Translations under genes and position numbers: made by a program
Part shown: positions 41,024 to 49,126 of the stretch, piece by piece
Position numbering within the stretch: the stretch's first letter is position 1
Layout of the letters: each line of letters starts with the position of its first letter
Assembly: GCF_014647595.1 (NCBI RefSeq)
Contig: NZ_BMPM01000005.1
Span: 124,001-188,000, forward strand
Direction of reading: 5' to 3'
Origin: Paenarthrobacter histidinolovorans
Lineage (GTDB): Bacteria; Actinomycetota; Actinomycetes; Actinomycetales; Micrococcaceae
Length of the DNA stretch: 64,000 nt
Notes under the pieces: generated by a model
What the model saw: only the letters and a program-made list of their open reading frames with translations
Told to the model about the DNA's origin: nothing
The model's database searches: none

Positions 41024-42250
41024 ATGAGCGAAAAGCGAAGGGGCCTCGGCAGGGGTCTTGGGGCTCTCATTCCTAGCTCTGCCGCGGCACAAGGAAACGG
41101 CGCAGCGCCGTCCCGTCCCGTGGATCTGTTTTTTCCGGAAGCACGTAAAGCTTCGGAACCTACAGTTGAAGCTCCACGTGAGGAGTCGGCTCTTCCCGAG
41201 ACATCGCCGGCAACTGCGGAGTCCCCTGCGGCGTCCAAAGCCAAGGCTTCTTCGACGAAGGTGCCAGCCAAGGCCGCATCAGCGAAATCGCCTGCTGCGA
41301 AGCGTTCCTCAGTGGCTAAGACTGCTGGAGCGGAACAGTCAGAGAGTCCCTCTCGTGCTGAGGTACAGACCCCGTCTGCTGCCACAAAGACTCCCCCAGC
41401 TTCCCAAGTCAACGACGTCGAGTTGGTTGAGGTCCCAGGGGCTCGGTTCGCCGAGATTCCAGTCGGTGACATTCATCCGAACCGCAAACAGCCGCGCTCT
41501 GTCTTCGATGAGGACGACATGGCTGAGTTGGTGCATTCTGTTCGGGAAATTGGAGTCCTCCAGCCAATTGTTGTACGTACTTCAACCGAAAAGGGTGGAG
41601 AACCGTACGAGCTCGTCATGGGTGAGCGGCGATGGCGTGCAGTACAGGCCGCAGGACTGGAAACCATCCCTGCGATCGTCCGGGACACCACGGATGACGA
41701 CCTTCTCCGTGATGCTTTGCTGGAGAACCTGCACCGTAGCCAACTGAATCCCTTGGAAGAGGCCGCGGCCTACCAGCAGCTTCTTGAGGACTTCGGTACC
41801 ACCCACGAGCAGCTGGCAGATCGCATCGGCCGGTCACGCCCCCAGGTCTCCAATACACTCCGTCTGCTGAAGCTTCCGCCCCTGGTACAGCGCCGCGTGG
41901 CTGCAGGCGTCCTGTCTGCTGGCCATGCACGTGCTCTGCTTGCCCTGCCGGACGCGGCCGCTATGGAACGCCTGGCTCAGCGCATCGTTGCTGAGGGAAT
42001 GTCCGTACGCGCCACCGAAGAGGCCGTGACGCTGTACCAAGACCCCTCCACTCCTGCAAAGAACAGTATCCCAAAGCCGAATGCGCGCCATGAGCGGCTT
42101 GATTACCTGGCATCTTCACTTTCGGACCGCTTGGACACGAATGTGAAGATCACCCTCGGTGCCCGTAAGGGTCGAGTGAGTATCGAATTCGCCAGCGTGG
42201 AGGATCTCAACCGCATAATGGATGTGTTGGGTCCAGGTTCTGAAGACTGA
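41024..42250 (+). CDS. parB: Chromosome partitioning CTPase/DNA-binding protein ParB
   Basis: A 408-residue ParB. An N-terminal ParA-stimulating peptide ([14 protein letters not shown]) is followed by a long Ala/Ser/Lys/Pro-rich linker (about 20-130), the CTP-binding ParB/Srx core with [15 protein letters not shown] (GERRxR motif) and [14 protein letters not shown], and the parS-reading helix-turn-helix [22 protein letters not shown], then the C-terminal dimerisation domain. It loads at GTTTCACGTGAAAC, present ten times in this window. The linker is longer than in many ParB proteins. Confidence 0.97.
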   Translation: MSEKRRGLGRGLGALIPSSAAAQGNGAAPSRPVDLFFPEARKASEPTVEAPREESALPETSPATAESPAASKAKASSTKVPAKAASAKSPAAKRSSVAKTAGAEQSESPSRAEVQTPSAATKTPPASQVNDVELVEVPGARFAEIPVGDIHPNRKQPRSVFDEDDMAELVHSVREIGVLQPIVVRTSTEKGGEPYELVMGERRWRAVQAAGLETIPAIVRDTTDDDLLRDALLENLHRSQLNPLEEAAAYQQLLEDFGTTHEQLADRIGRSRPQVSNTLRLLKLPPLVQRRVAAGVLSAGHARALLALPDAAAMERLAQRIVAEGMSVRATEEAVTLYQDPSTPAKNSIPKPNARHERLDYLASSLSDRLDTNVKITLGARKGRVSIEFASVEDLNRIMDVLGPGSED

Positions 42251-42262
42251 ACTTAACATCGG

Positions 42263-42296
42263 GAAGGGCTTCACTCATTGAGTGAGGCCCTTCTTC
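42263..42296 (+). terminator. Terminator after parB
   Basis: A stem GAAGGGC-TTCACTCA / TGAGTGA-GGCCCTTC with a very short loop begins 13 bases after parB and is followed by a T-rich tail (TTCATCTT). Confidence 0.75.
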
Positions 42297-42458
42297 ATCT
42301 TCCAGAGCTGGCTCCTGTTGTCGGAGACTTAGGTTCAAGCTTTGAAAAATGGGCTCTTTCAATGCAAATGGACATGAACGATACCGTCCTTCCCTTGTTT
42401 GCGAACTCTTCTGACTTTTGTTTCCGGTTTTGGGACTTGGAATGCATAGACCAGCGTT

Positions 42459-42472
42459 GTTTCACGTGAAAC
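42459..42472. promoter_or_regulatory. parS: parS site 2
   Basis: Perfect GTTTCACGTGAAAC, 209 bases after the parB stop. Confidence 0.95.
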
Positions 42473-42743
42473 GCCCGGGTAAGTGGGTTTATTGGCAGTA
42501 TTTGATGGAGGTGTGGGGCCTGCTCGAAGCAAAGAAGCGTCGAGCGGGTCGTTCGTCCGCTCCGGTATGAGACTGCCTTCGTCTTCCCATGGCGTTGACG
42601 TTCACGGAAATTCCCATGGTGCTCTCCTCAAGCCTCAGTCTGTGACCGCGCTGCAATCCACGGGCCGATCAAGTGTGCACTGCAAGACGATCTAACACTG
42701 TCCGGAGTTGCGGATGCTCAGGACTTCGGAATGCTATTCTTCG

Positions 42744-42757
42744 TTTCACGTGAAACA
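42744..42757. promoter_or_regulatory. parS: parS site 3
   Basis: Perfect GTTTCACGTGAAAC, extended as C...A. Confidence 0.95.
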
Positions 42758-42978
42758 CCGAACCCTGGGACCTCAACGCACGATATGCGGCCATTGGCTT
42801 GTCCTATCAGTCCTCAGCCTGCAGAAATTGCATCGGCTGGGCCCCGTGATTATGCGACAGCAGCAGCCTAGCGAGCTGCATAGCGATTGTTCCGAGGGCA
42901 TTGGATTAGGAGAAGCTGCGGGGCGGGACGCGCCCTTGGAGGCCGAGACTACGGTACATCGGTGTTGAGCAGGGATTT

Positions 42979-42992
42979 GTTTCACGTGAAAC
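42979..42992. promoter_or_regulatory. parS: parS site 4
   Basis: Perfect 14-bp core with flanking T and A, giving the full 16-bp consensus TGTTTCACGTGAAACA. Confidence 0.96.
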
Positions 42993-43142
42993 ATCATAAG
43001 ATCGGTGCGCCAGGTCTTTTGGTCCGCCTATGGAACGTCCCAATTGTGAGTACAGTGGACCCCAGCCTCCGCCCAAGGACTCTGGTCGGTGGTTCCCCGA
43101 GAGCGTGGTGCTGACCAGGATCTCTCAATCAGGTCCTTACTA

Positions 43143-43229
43143 TCTGGAGTGAGATTCGCCGGTACGTTTCGTTCGGAGTGAGATTCGCCGGTACGTACCG
43201 TCTGGAGTGAGATTCGTCTGTACGTTTCA
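43143..43229 (+). repeat. Three tandem 29-bp repeats running into parS 5
   Basis: Units at 43143-43171, 43172-43200 and 43201-43229 share GGAGTGAGATTCG followed by a TACGT-containing half. Units 1 and 2 differ at four or five positions. The last six bases of unit 3 are the start of parS site 5. Confidence 0.9.
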
Positions 43230-43237
43230 CGTGAAAC
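43224..43237. promoter_or_regulatory. parS: parS site 5
   Basis: Perfect GTTTCACGTGAAAC abutting the 29-bp repeat array. Confidence 0.95.
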
Positions 43238-44357
43238 GCACAGATAGTCTTGGGTGGAGGGAGAATGAAGCTCCCCCTTGTTCGACGGTTAGCTTGATCT
43301 GACCGTCGGAGTACGCAGGTGTAATGAGATAGCGGAGTCGCCCGTGGACGCGCCCGCAGGGGCTTGTCACGGCCCGATGCGGCGCCCTGAGCTCGTCGCG
43401 CCAAGTTGGGCGTGGAGAGTGGATCGTCGCGCTGTCTGCCACGTGAGAGCCACGAAAGTGCTGGCTGGACGCCGTCCGTTGTGGCTGTAGAGTCGAGGGA
43501 TAGCCGAGTGGTAGGTGCCGACTTGTTAGGTGCTCAGATCGTATTGCAGCAGATCGGGCGGGAGACCGAAAATTGCGCGCGTCGCTCATTGGGGTGGTGA
43601 TTCGCTTTCAGTTCCTGTGGGTCTGGAAGGATGTCTCGGCCAATCGCTAACGAGGGACTTTCTGGAACCTGGACCGGATTGGTGTGGGGATCAGGAGAGC
43701 TACATGAGCACTGCCTTCAATCTGCTGGCCAGCAGCAGTTGCTCGGTTGTGGTGACTGCTGGATTACACGTGGGGCTCCTTTCAAGCGGGGTCCGAATGG
43801 TGTTGCCGGCCAGAAGGAGGCAAGCTACCTGCGCATCAGGTTGTGTTGGAGAGCTGGGCGGATAGTTGCTGTCCTGTCTCATTCCGTAGTGGTAAACGAC
43901 AGCAACCATCCAGTACTTGTTCGTCGGTACTGTCATTGGATTGATTCGATGCCAGCACACGAGACGGAGGACCAGATGCGATTCACCCTGTAAGGCGAGC
44001 TGCATGTAGACGGTGCTGCTGGATGAGTTGGATATTGCTGCCGCCACGCGAGCCGTTTGGTCCGAGGTGAAGTCACGTGGTCTCTGTGCCGCGTGTTGCA
44101 GCGTTCCATCGAACTGAGTACTGCCCGAACCTATGGTCCCCCAGCTTAGTACGGGCGCTCATGACAACTGTGGACGTTGGGCGGTCGTTCATGATTGATC
44201 GGATGTTGAGCGCCCGTGCCCCACGTTACTTCACCCTTCTCGTCAGGTCGTCCCGAGAACTCCTGGTCGACGCAGGCCGCCCGGAGATCACTCTCCCCAT
44301 CCATCACCTTCTGCACCCGTTAGTAGTCATTCCGAGAACAAGGACTACGGCCTCCCT

Positions 44358-44371
44358 GTTTCACGTGAAAC
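44358..44371. promoter_or_regulatory. parS: parS site 6
   Basis: Perfect 16-bp TGTTTCACGTGAAACA, in a longer palindrome CCCTG...CAGGG. Confidence 0.96.
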
Positions 44372-44426
44372 AGGGAACGACGTGATCAGGGACCCGGTGA
44401 GCCTTGCTCATAGCTGTGAATATTGC

Positions 44427-44459
44427 AGTGGATAAGCCTGTGGAAAACTCTGGGGATAA
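44427..44459 (-). promoter_or_regulatory. Phased DnaA-like boxes, group 1
   Basis: AGTGGATAA (44427), TGTGGAAAA (44440) and TGGGGATAA (44451) lie in the same orientation 11-13 bases apart, each one mismatch from TGTGGATAA. Confidence 0.6.
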
Positions 44460-44759
44460 CATGGGAGCGAATGACCGATATCCAATCCGCCACAACAGCC
44501 TCTGAGTTCCTCAGATGGAAGCCTGGCGGCTTCGTGAGCTGACCCCGCTCCGGATAATCTGCCTTCACGCGAGGAACCTTGCTAGAAGGAAACGCAACGA
44601 GGCATTTGACACGTAAAATCATTGCAAAAGCGCGGATCTGAGGGCCCTGCTGACGTCTGGTACTTAGAACCGCTGCTGTGAATTTGAACTCATCTCGTCC
44701 TGGCCGAAATGGCTGGCGTCTGAGGGGTGGATGACTCCAGCGTGAGATCGAACACTCCC

Positions 44760-44816
44760 AGTGGATAAGGCTGTGGATAACGCTGTGCATAAGAGGAGGG
44801 GTGCCCTGCGGATAAC
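44760..44816 (-). promoter_or_regulatory. Phased DnaA-like boxes, group 2
   Basis: AGTGGATAA (44760), a perfect TGTGGATAA (44772) and TGTGCATAA (44784) are spaced exactly 12 bases apart in one orientation, with TGCGGATAA at 44808 (24 further). The layout parallels group 1, 330 bases to the left. Confidence 0.7.
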
Positions 44817-45205
44817 TTAGTCACACCGACCCCATGCGGTCTTCAGTCAAGCGCACATCCGTCGCAGGAAGGTGCCTCCCAGGTACATCTCATCGGCAAG
44901 AGCTGTCATGCGGACGATGGTGGACCCGTTGTGTGCGATGAGCAGGAAGGTAGCGGGCTTGGCGTCTCCATGAGTGCTTCGCCTCCACTCCGTCGTAGTC
45001 CGCGGCACAGCCAAGGATTATCCAAGATTCATCCGATGTCTCCTCGCGGATGTGCCCCCTACCTCAATATCCCAGTGGTCCGTACGCGGACGCCAACAGC
45101 GAGCTGTAGTTGCCTGTCCGGCTGAGGCCATTGAGATCACGGATCTGTGGCTTTGGGGGTGGCTACATGACGTGGCTCGGGAAACGTCGAGGTAGGCGTT
45201 TGATT

Positions 45206-45255
45206 CCTCAGAACAAGGGTGCATTCGTGGCCTCAGGTCAAGGGTGCATTCGTGG
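45206..45255 (+). repeat. Two tandem 25-bp repeats
   Basis: Units 45206-45230 and 45231-45255 share CCTCA and an identical CAAGGGTGCATTCGTGG, differing at only two bases. Confidence 0.9.
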
Positions 45256-45406
45256 AGACCGAGGGGTGCCGGTTTGTCGGACAGCTGTCTGCCGAGGTTC
45301 CTGATACTTCCCGTTGGGGGGCGGAGCATGTGCCGTTGCCCCATTCTCGTTCTGCTTGGTGTCGCCATATTCACTGTGGCAAGGGATGGTCGTGCCCTCT
45401 GGGCCG

Positions 45407-45420
45407 GTTTCACGTGAAAC
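45407..45420. promoter_or_regulatory. parS: parS site 7
   Basis: Perfect GTTTCACGTGAAAC. Confidence 0.95.
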
Positions 45421-45867
45421 ATCGAAGACCACTGCGTTGCTCGTTCCCTTCCTCCCATCCTCGGGCCTATTGGAATCCGTTCAGGCAGTGAGGACCACCG
45501 ACGAGACTCGGTAGGCATGTCGATAACAAGAGGACCACTGCAGCCTGGCCAGCGGAAACCCCGCTGTCCCACGCCCGGCTATGTCCCAGCTCCCCGGCTT
45601 GAGATAGTCCGTCTTGCGGTGATGATGCGACTTGCCAGGACTCAGTTGAGTACCCCTCAACGGACACTGAGTAGGCCGTTCCAATCCTGGACACCTTCCG
45701 GTGTCCACTTTCGAACCATATATCGCTGGATGGAAACGAGGTGTCGGGCTCCTTGAGACCGTCGGCGGTGCTTCCATGATGGGCGGTTGGCGTGGCCGTG
45801 TAGATTGGGGCGCAATTGAAAGTGACGAAGAATCCGAGCGCCTGCCTATTCCCGCGACTGAGCACAT

Positions 45868-45881
45868 GTTTCACGTGAAAC
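45868..45881. promoter_or_regulatory. parS: parS site 8
   Basis: Perfect GTTTCACGTGAAAC with a 5' T. Confidence 0.95.
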
Positions 45882-46232
45882 GTGATCGAAGCGTCATCCG
45901 ATTTGGCGTCTTCTTCCAATGCGAGCAATCAAGCTGCCGACTGTAGTTGGGGTGGTCACGTCGCCCAGCAGATCAGCGGCGTTCGCGACAACCATGCCAA
46001 GCGTCGGAGGCTGCGCAGCGCGTAATTCAAGTGCTGCCTATGATCTCCCCCGCGGCCCCTTACGGCACTATGTGGCAGCGGGACCGGTATCGCGTAGCGG
46101 TGTGAACGGTGGAAACTGTTCGGCGGGTCCGTACGTGGGCAATGACGTCTGGGGCGGAGTCCCGGGCTTACAGTCGCGGAATCCGGACGGTCTGACGGGG
46201 AGCCGCTGTGAGAGGTGGCCTTAGAGTGAGCC

Positions 46233-46485
46233 GTGAGAGGCCGAGTGGCACCCTAGGTAGCGTAGTGAGAGCCCGTGTGGCACCCTGGGCGGCGTCGTGA
46301 GGGGCCGAGTGGCACCCTAGGTAGCTTAGTGAGAGCCCGTGTGGCACCCCCCAGGGGGCGTACTAGTCAGTGTGGCACAGGCGGTGCCGGGAAAGCCCCC
46401 TTGGCGCCCAAGCGATGCCGTGAGAGGCCGTGTGCCACCCTAGGGAGGCGTCGTGAGAGGCCCGTGTGACGCCCAGAGCGGCAGC
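46233..46485 (+). repeat. Degenerate 32-33-bp tandem array (about six units)
   Basis: Units begin at 46233, 46265, 46297, 46329, 46420 and 46453, each starting GTGAG(A/G)G followed by CCGTGTGGCACCC or CCGAGTGGCACCC. The first three are exactly 32 bp and alternate between two subtypes (A-B-A-B), so a 64-bp higher-order unit was duplicated. Between 46366 and 46419 the pattern is broken. Confidence 0.85.
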
Positions 46486-46728
46486 AGGACATCTAGGCAG
46501 GGTTGTCGGCAACGACCGCGCGGCGGCTTCGAGATCTTTCAAGGTCGCCAACCCACGATTGAGGTCGAAACTCGTCTGTTGCTTACCCCAGGAGGTGCTG
46601 CCGTGCATCTACTTTGGTCGTTGCTGCCTATCGGTGTTGGTGATGCTTAGGAGTAAAGCTGAACGCGACCCCCAACTCAAGCTGTTCTCTCTCGATTGCA
46701 TGTGTACAGCCGTATCGACATATGTTCC

Positions 46729-46742
46729 GTTTCACGTGAAAC
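46729..46742. promoter_or_regulatory. parS: parS site 9
   Basis: Perfect GTTTCACGTGAAAC, 58 bases before parS 10. Confidence 0.95.
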
Positions 46743-46786
46743 ATCGCTGGTTGAACAGCAGGAATAAGGTGGCTCGGCACTCAACT

Positions 46787-46800
46787 GTTTCACGTGAAAC
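46787..46800. promoter_or_regulatory. parS: parS site 10
   Basis: Perfect 16-bp TGTTTCACGTGAAACA; forms the closest pair with parS 9. Confidence 0.96.
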
Positions 46801-47290
46801 AGCCGTAGCCTTCGACAATCCTGGTCTTGGCATCGGCGTATCCGATTTCCTCACAATCGGCCTCCCATCCCCTGGAGCCTCGACGCGGCCCAAAAAGTGT
46901 ATTCAGACACCGGAAAGCACTGAAACTGAGCCTACTGAGGGAGGCCCATGACCGCTGCAACTGCCCTATTTTCCGAACCGCTGTGTTGTCGGCTTCGTAT
47001 CACGCGTTCCGAGACGTACAGGCAACGTGAGTTGGCCAATTTCTGAGCCAAGTCGGGAGCTAGTTGCATTCCTGTGCTCGATTGATGGCTTCATCCCCCC
47101 CCTTGATCAGAACAGGACGTTTCAGGGCAAAGTCACTGCTTGGGGCTGAATCGGCTGGTAGGAGCATCGGTACTCCTCGTGTCTTGGGAGTTCAGCTCAG
47201 TGCGCACTCTTGCACCACAATTCAGAATCTTCATAGAGCAGGCTTGGGTTTTAGGCCGCCCACCCTAAGCATGCCGAGGGGGCGATCAAA

Positions 47291-47391
47291 GAAGCAGACC
47301 GGGACGTGGAGGAGGGTGGGGTGGGAAGGACCCCGGACATCGAAGCAGACCGGGACGTGGAAGAGGGTCGGATGTGGAGGACGACCGGGCC
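47291..47391 (+). repeat. Two imperfect 51-bp tandem repeats
   Basis: Copies start at 47291 and 47342 and share GAAGCAGACCGGGACGTGGA followed by a GAGGGT-containing purine-rich tail. A leftward or rightward frame through it shows repeated peptides, but no start signal. Confidence 0.8.
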
Positions 47392-47507
47392 ACTTCGCCC
47401 TACCCCAGATAGGGAAGAGCGGAAATCCATCATCCTGGGCAACAGAATGCTTCCACATGACGTCACGTAGCTAATGAGCCTGATAGAGGCTGATTTACGG
47501 AAATAAC

Positions 47508-47553
47508 AGAAAAGCCGACGGTCCTGCTCCCTAAGGAACAGAACCGCCGGCTT
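47508..47553 (-). terminator. Rho-independent terminator after trxA
   Basis: A long stem AAGCCGACGGT / ACCGCCGGCTT continues into TCCTG...CAGAA pairs. On the minus strand it is followed by TTTTCTGTTATTT, a good U tract, 27 bases after the trxA stop. Confidence 0.82.
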
Positions 47554-47578
47554 CAACTATCCGATTAAGGCAGAAACC

Positions 47579-47905
47579 TTAGGACAGGACGTCCGCAAAT
47601 TCCTTTTCGAAGAACTGCTTCGGCTTAGCACCGATGACCGTGCTCTTCACTTCTCCCCCGCTGAACAGGTATACAGCCGGGATGGACGTGATGCCGTACT
47701 CGGCTGCGATTGCCGGGTTGTCGTCGACGTTGAGTTTCACGACGTCAACCTTCTCGCTGTACTCGACGGAGATCTCGTCGAGGATGGGGCCGAGCTTGCG
47801 GCAAGGGCCGCACCACTCTGCCCAGAAGTCCACGATGACCGGCTTCTCGGAAGCCAGGACATCCGTGCTGAAGCTTGCGTCAGTTACGTCTTTTGCGTTG
47901 CTCAT
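47579..47905 (-). CDS. trxA: Thioredoxin
   Basis: A 108-residue thioredoxin with the redox centre Cys32-Gly-Pro-Cys35 in FWAEWCGPCRKLGP and the cis-Pro segment ITSIPAVYLF. It reduces protein disulfides and is itself reduced by TrxB, encoded just upstream with a 34-base gap on the same strand, so the two form an operon trxB-trxA. Confidence 0.97.
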   Translation of the reverse strand: MSNAKDVTDASFSTDVLASEKPVIVDFWAEWCGPCRKLGPILDEISVEYSEKVDVVKLNVDDNPAIAAEYGITSIPAVYLFSGGEVKSTVIGAKPKQFFEKEFADVLS

Positions 47906-47939
47906 AACTTTTCCCTTCGTATGGTTGCTTGGATGCAGC

Positions 47940-48896
47940 TTAGGAGTTCAGGTCTGAGATGTAGTGCTCAACATCGAGGGCGGCGACACAACCGGAACCC
48001 GAAGCCGTAATGGCCTGGCGGTAGGTCGGATCGATGACGTCGCCCGCGGCGAACACACCCTTGACGTTGGTCCGTGAACTACGTCCCTCAACGGCGATGG
48101 TTCCCTCGGGAGTCAGATCGACTTTGCCCTTGACCAGGTCCGTGCGGGGATCGTTGCCGATAGCCACGAAAACACCCGTGACTGCGAGTTCGGACTCGGT
48201 CCCGTCCACCAGGTTCTTCAGCTTCAGGCCAGTGACCTTGTCCTCACCGAGGACGTCTTCGACAGCCGTGTTCCAGACGAACTTGATCTTCTCGTGGGCC
48301 TGCGCGCGGTCGCCCATGATCTTGGAAGCCTTCAGGGTGTCGCGGCGGTGCACCACGGTGACCGACTTCGCAAACTTGGTGAGGAACAGTGCTTCCTCCA
48401 TGGCGGAGTCGCCACCACCGATCACGGCGATGTCCTGATCCTTGAAGAAGAAACCGTCGCAGGTTGCACACCAGCTAACACCGTGGCCGGAGAGGCGTTT
48501 TTCGTTGGCCAGTCCGAGCTCACGGTACGCCGAACCGGTGGACAGGATGATGGCCTTCGCCTGGAAGGTCTCTCCCGAGCCGATGGTTACGGTCTTGATG
48601 TCGCCGTCGAGGTTCAGTTCGGTGACATCCTCGAACTGGATTTCGGTACCGAAACGCGCCGCCTGCTTCTCGAAGTTCTCCATGAGGTCCGGGCCCATGA
48701 TTCCTTCGGGAAAGCCGGGGTAGTTTTCCACGTCCGTGGTGTTCATCAGTTCGCCACCCGCGGTGACGGAACCGGCAATAAGAAGAGGTTTCATGTTGGC
48801 GCGGGCCGTGTAAACAGCGGCTGTGTAGCCGGCAGGGCCTGAACCTACGATGATGACGTCACGCACCTGCGATGCGGTATTTTCTCCAATGCTCAC
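47940..48896 (-). CDS. trxB: Thioredoxin reductase
   Basis: A 318-residue flavoprotein from the GTG at 48896 with AAGAGG nine bases upstream; a longer frame to 49013 lacks such a site and has no family resemblance. FAD motif VIIVGSGPAGYTAAVYTARA, redox Cys143-Ala-Thr-Cys146 in SWCATCDGFF, NADPH motif VIGGGDSAMEEALFL and the C-terminal VFAAGDVIDP are all present. It transfers electrons from NADPH to thioredoxin. Confidence 0.97.
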   Translation of the reverse strand: MSIGENTASQVRDVIIVGSGPAGYTAAVYTARANMKPLLIAGSVTAGGELMNTTDVENYPGFPEGIMGPDLMENFEKQAARFGTEIQFEDVTELNLDGDIKTVTIGSGETFQAKAIILSTGSAYRELGLANEKRLSGHGVSWCATCDGFFFKDQDIAVIGGGDSAMEEALFLTKFAKSVTVVHRRDTLKASKIMGDRAQAHEKIKFVWNTAVEDVLGEDKVTGLKLKNLVDGTESELAVTGVFVAIGNDPRTDLVKGKVDLTPEGTIAVEGRSSRTNVKGVFAAGDVIDPTYRQAITASGSGCVAALDVEHYISDLNS

Positions 48897-49072
48897 GTGC
48901 GTGAACCTCTTTCTTAGTCGATGCTGCGGCTTTCGGGGGCAGTCATCTGACTCAACCCCTGTTGGATTCCAAATATTCCGTTGGAGTTGGCGACCCCAAA
49001 AAGCCATCAACATTCAGGGTACCGTCTGTACGCCTGCCGAATCGAAGCGGTGACGCCGGCGCGGGTAGCAGT

Positions 49073-49104
49073 AAGGGCCGCTCTGACGAATCAGAACGGC
49101 CCCT
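49073..49104 (-). terminator. Hairpin terminator after the pseudokinase gene
   Basis: A stem AGGGCCG-TCTGA / TCAGA-CGGCCC with the tetraloop CGAA starts 22 bases after the leftward stop codon. The T run is weak. Confidence 0.6.
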
Positions 49105-49126
49105 ACGGTCAATTGCCCAAGTGTGG

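Larger units (their letters stand above)
42297..47507. other. Gene-free parS-rich centromere-like region
   Basis: About 5.2 kb between parB and trxA without a credible gene. The frames that exist are short, overlap on both strands, mostly lack ribosome sites, are rich in Arg/Ser/Pro/Cys and several include FHVK or VSRET simply because they run through parS. GC content appears lower than in the flanking genes. The region holds nine parS palindromes, two groups of phased DnaA-like boxes and several tandem repeats, all listed separately. In mycobacteria the interval between parB and trxA holds cwlM; I see no amidase remnant here. Confidence 0.8.

Noticed and set aside
43143..43229. Possible CRISPR or iteron array
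   Set aside because: Three contiguous 29-bp units without spacers; better described as a tandem repeat.
43631..43993. 120-codon frame in the parS region
   Set aside because: No ribosome site, odd composition and no codon bias like the neighbours; other frames of similar length overlap it on both strands.
45018..45572. 184-codon leftward frame containing MFHVKP
   Set aside because: The motif is only the translation of parS; similar FHVK peptides recur in unrelated frames of this region.
46233..46485. Possible CRISPR array
   Set aside because: The 32-bp units are contiguous with no unique spacers and are imperfect; there are no cas genes.
47064..47474. 136-codon frame through the 51-bp repeat
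   Set aside because: Internal peptide repeats follow from the DNA duplication; no ribosome site and no terminator of its own.
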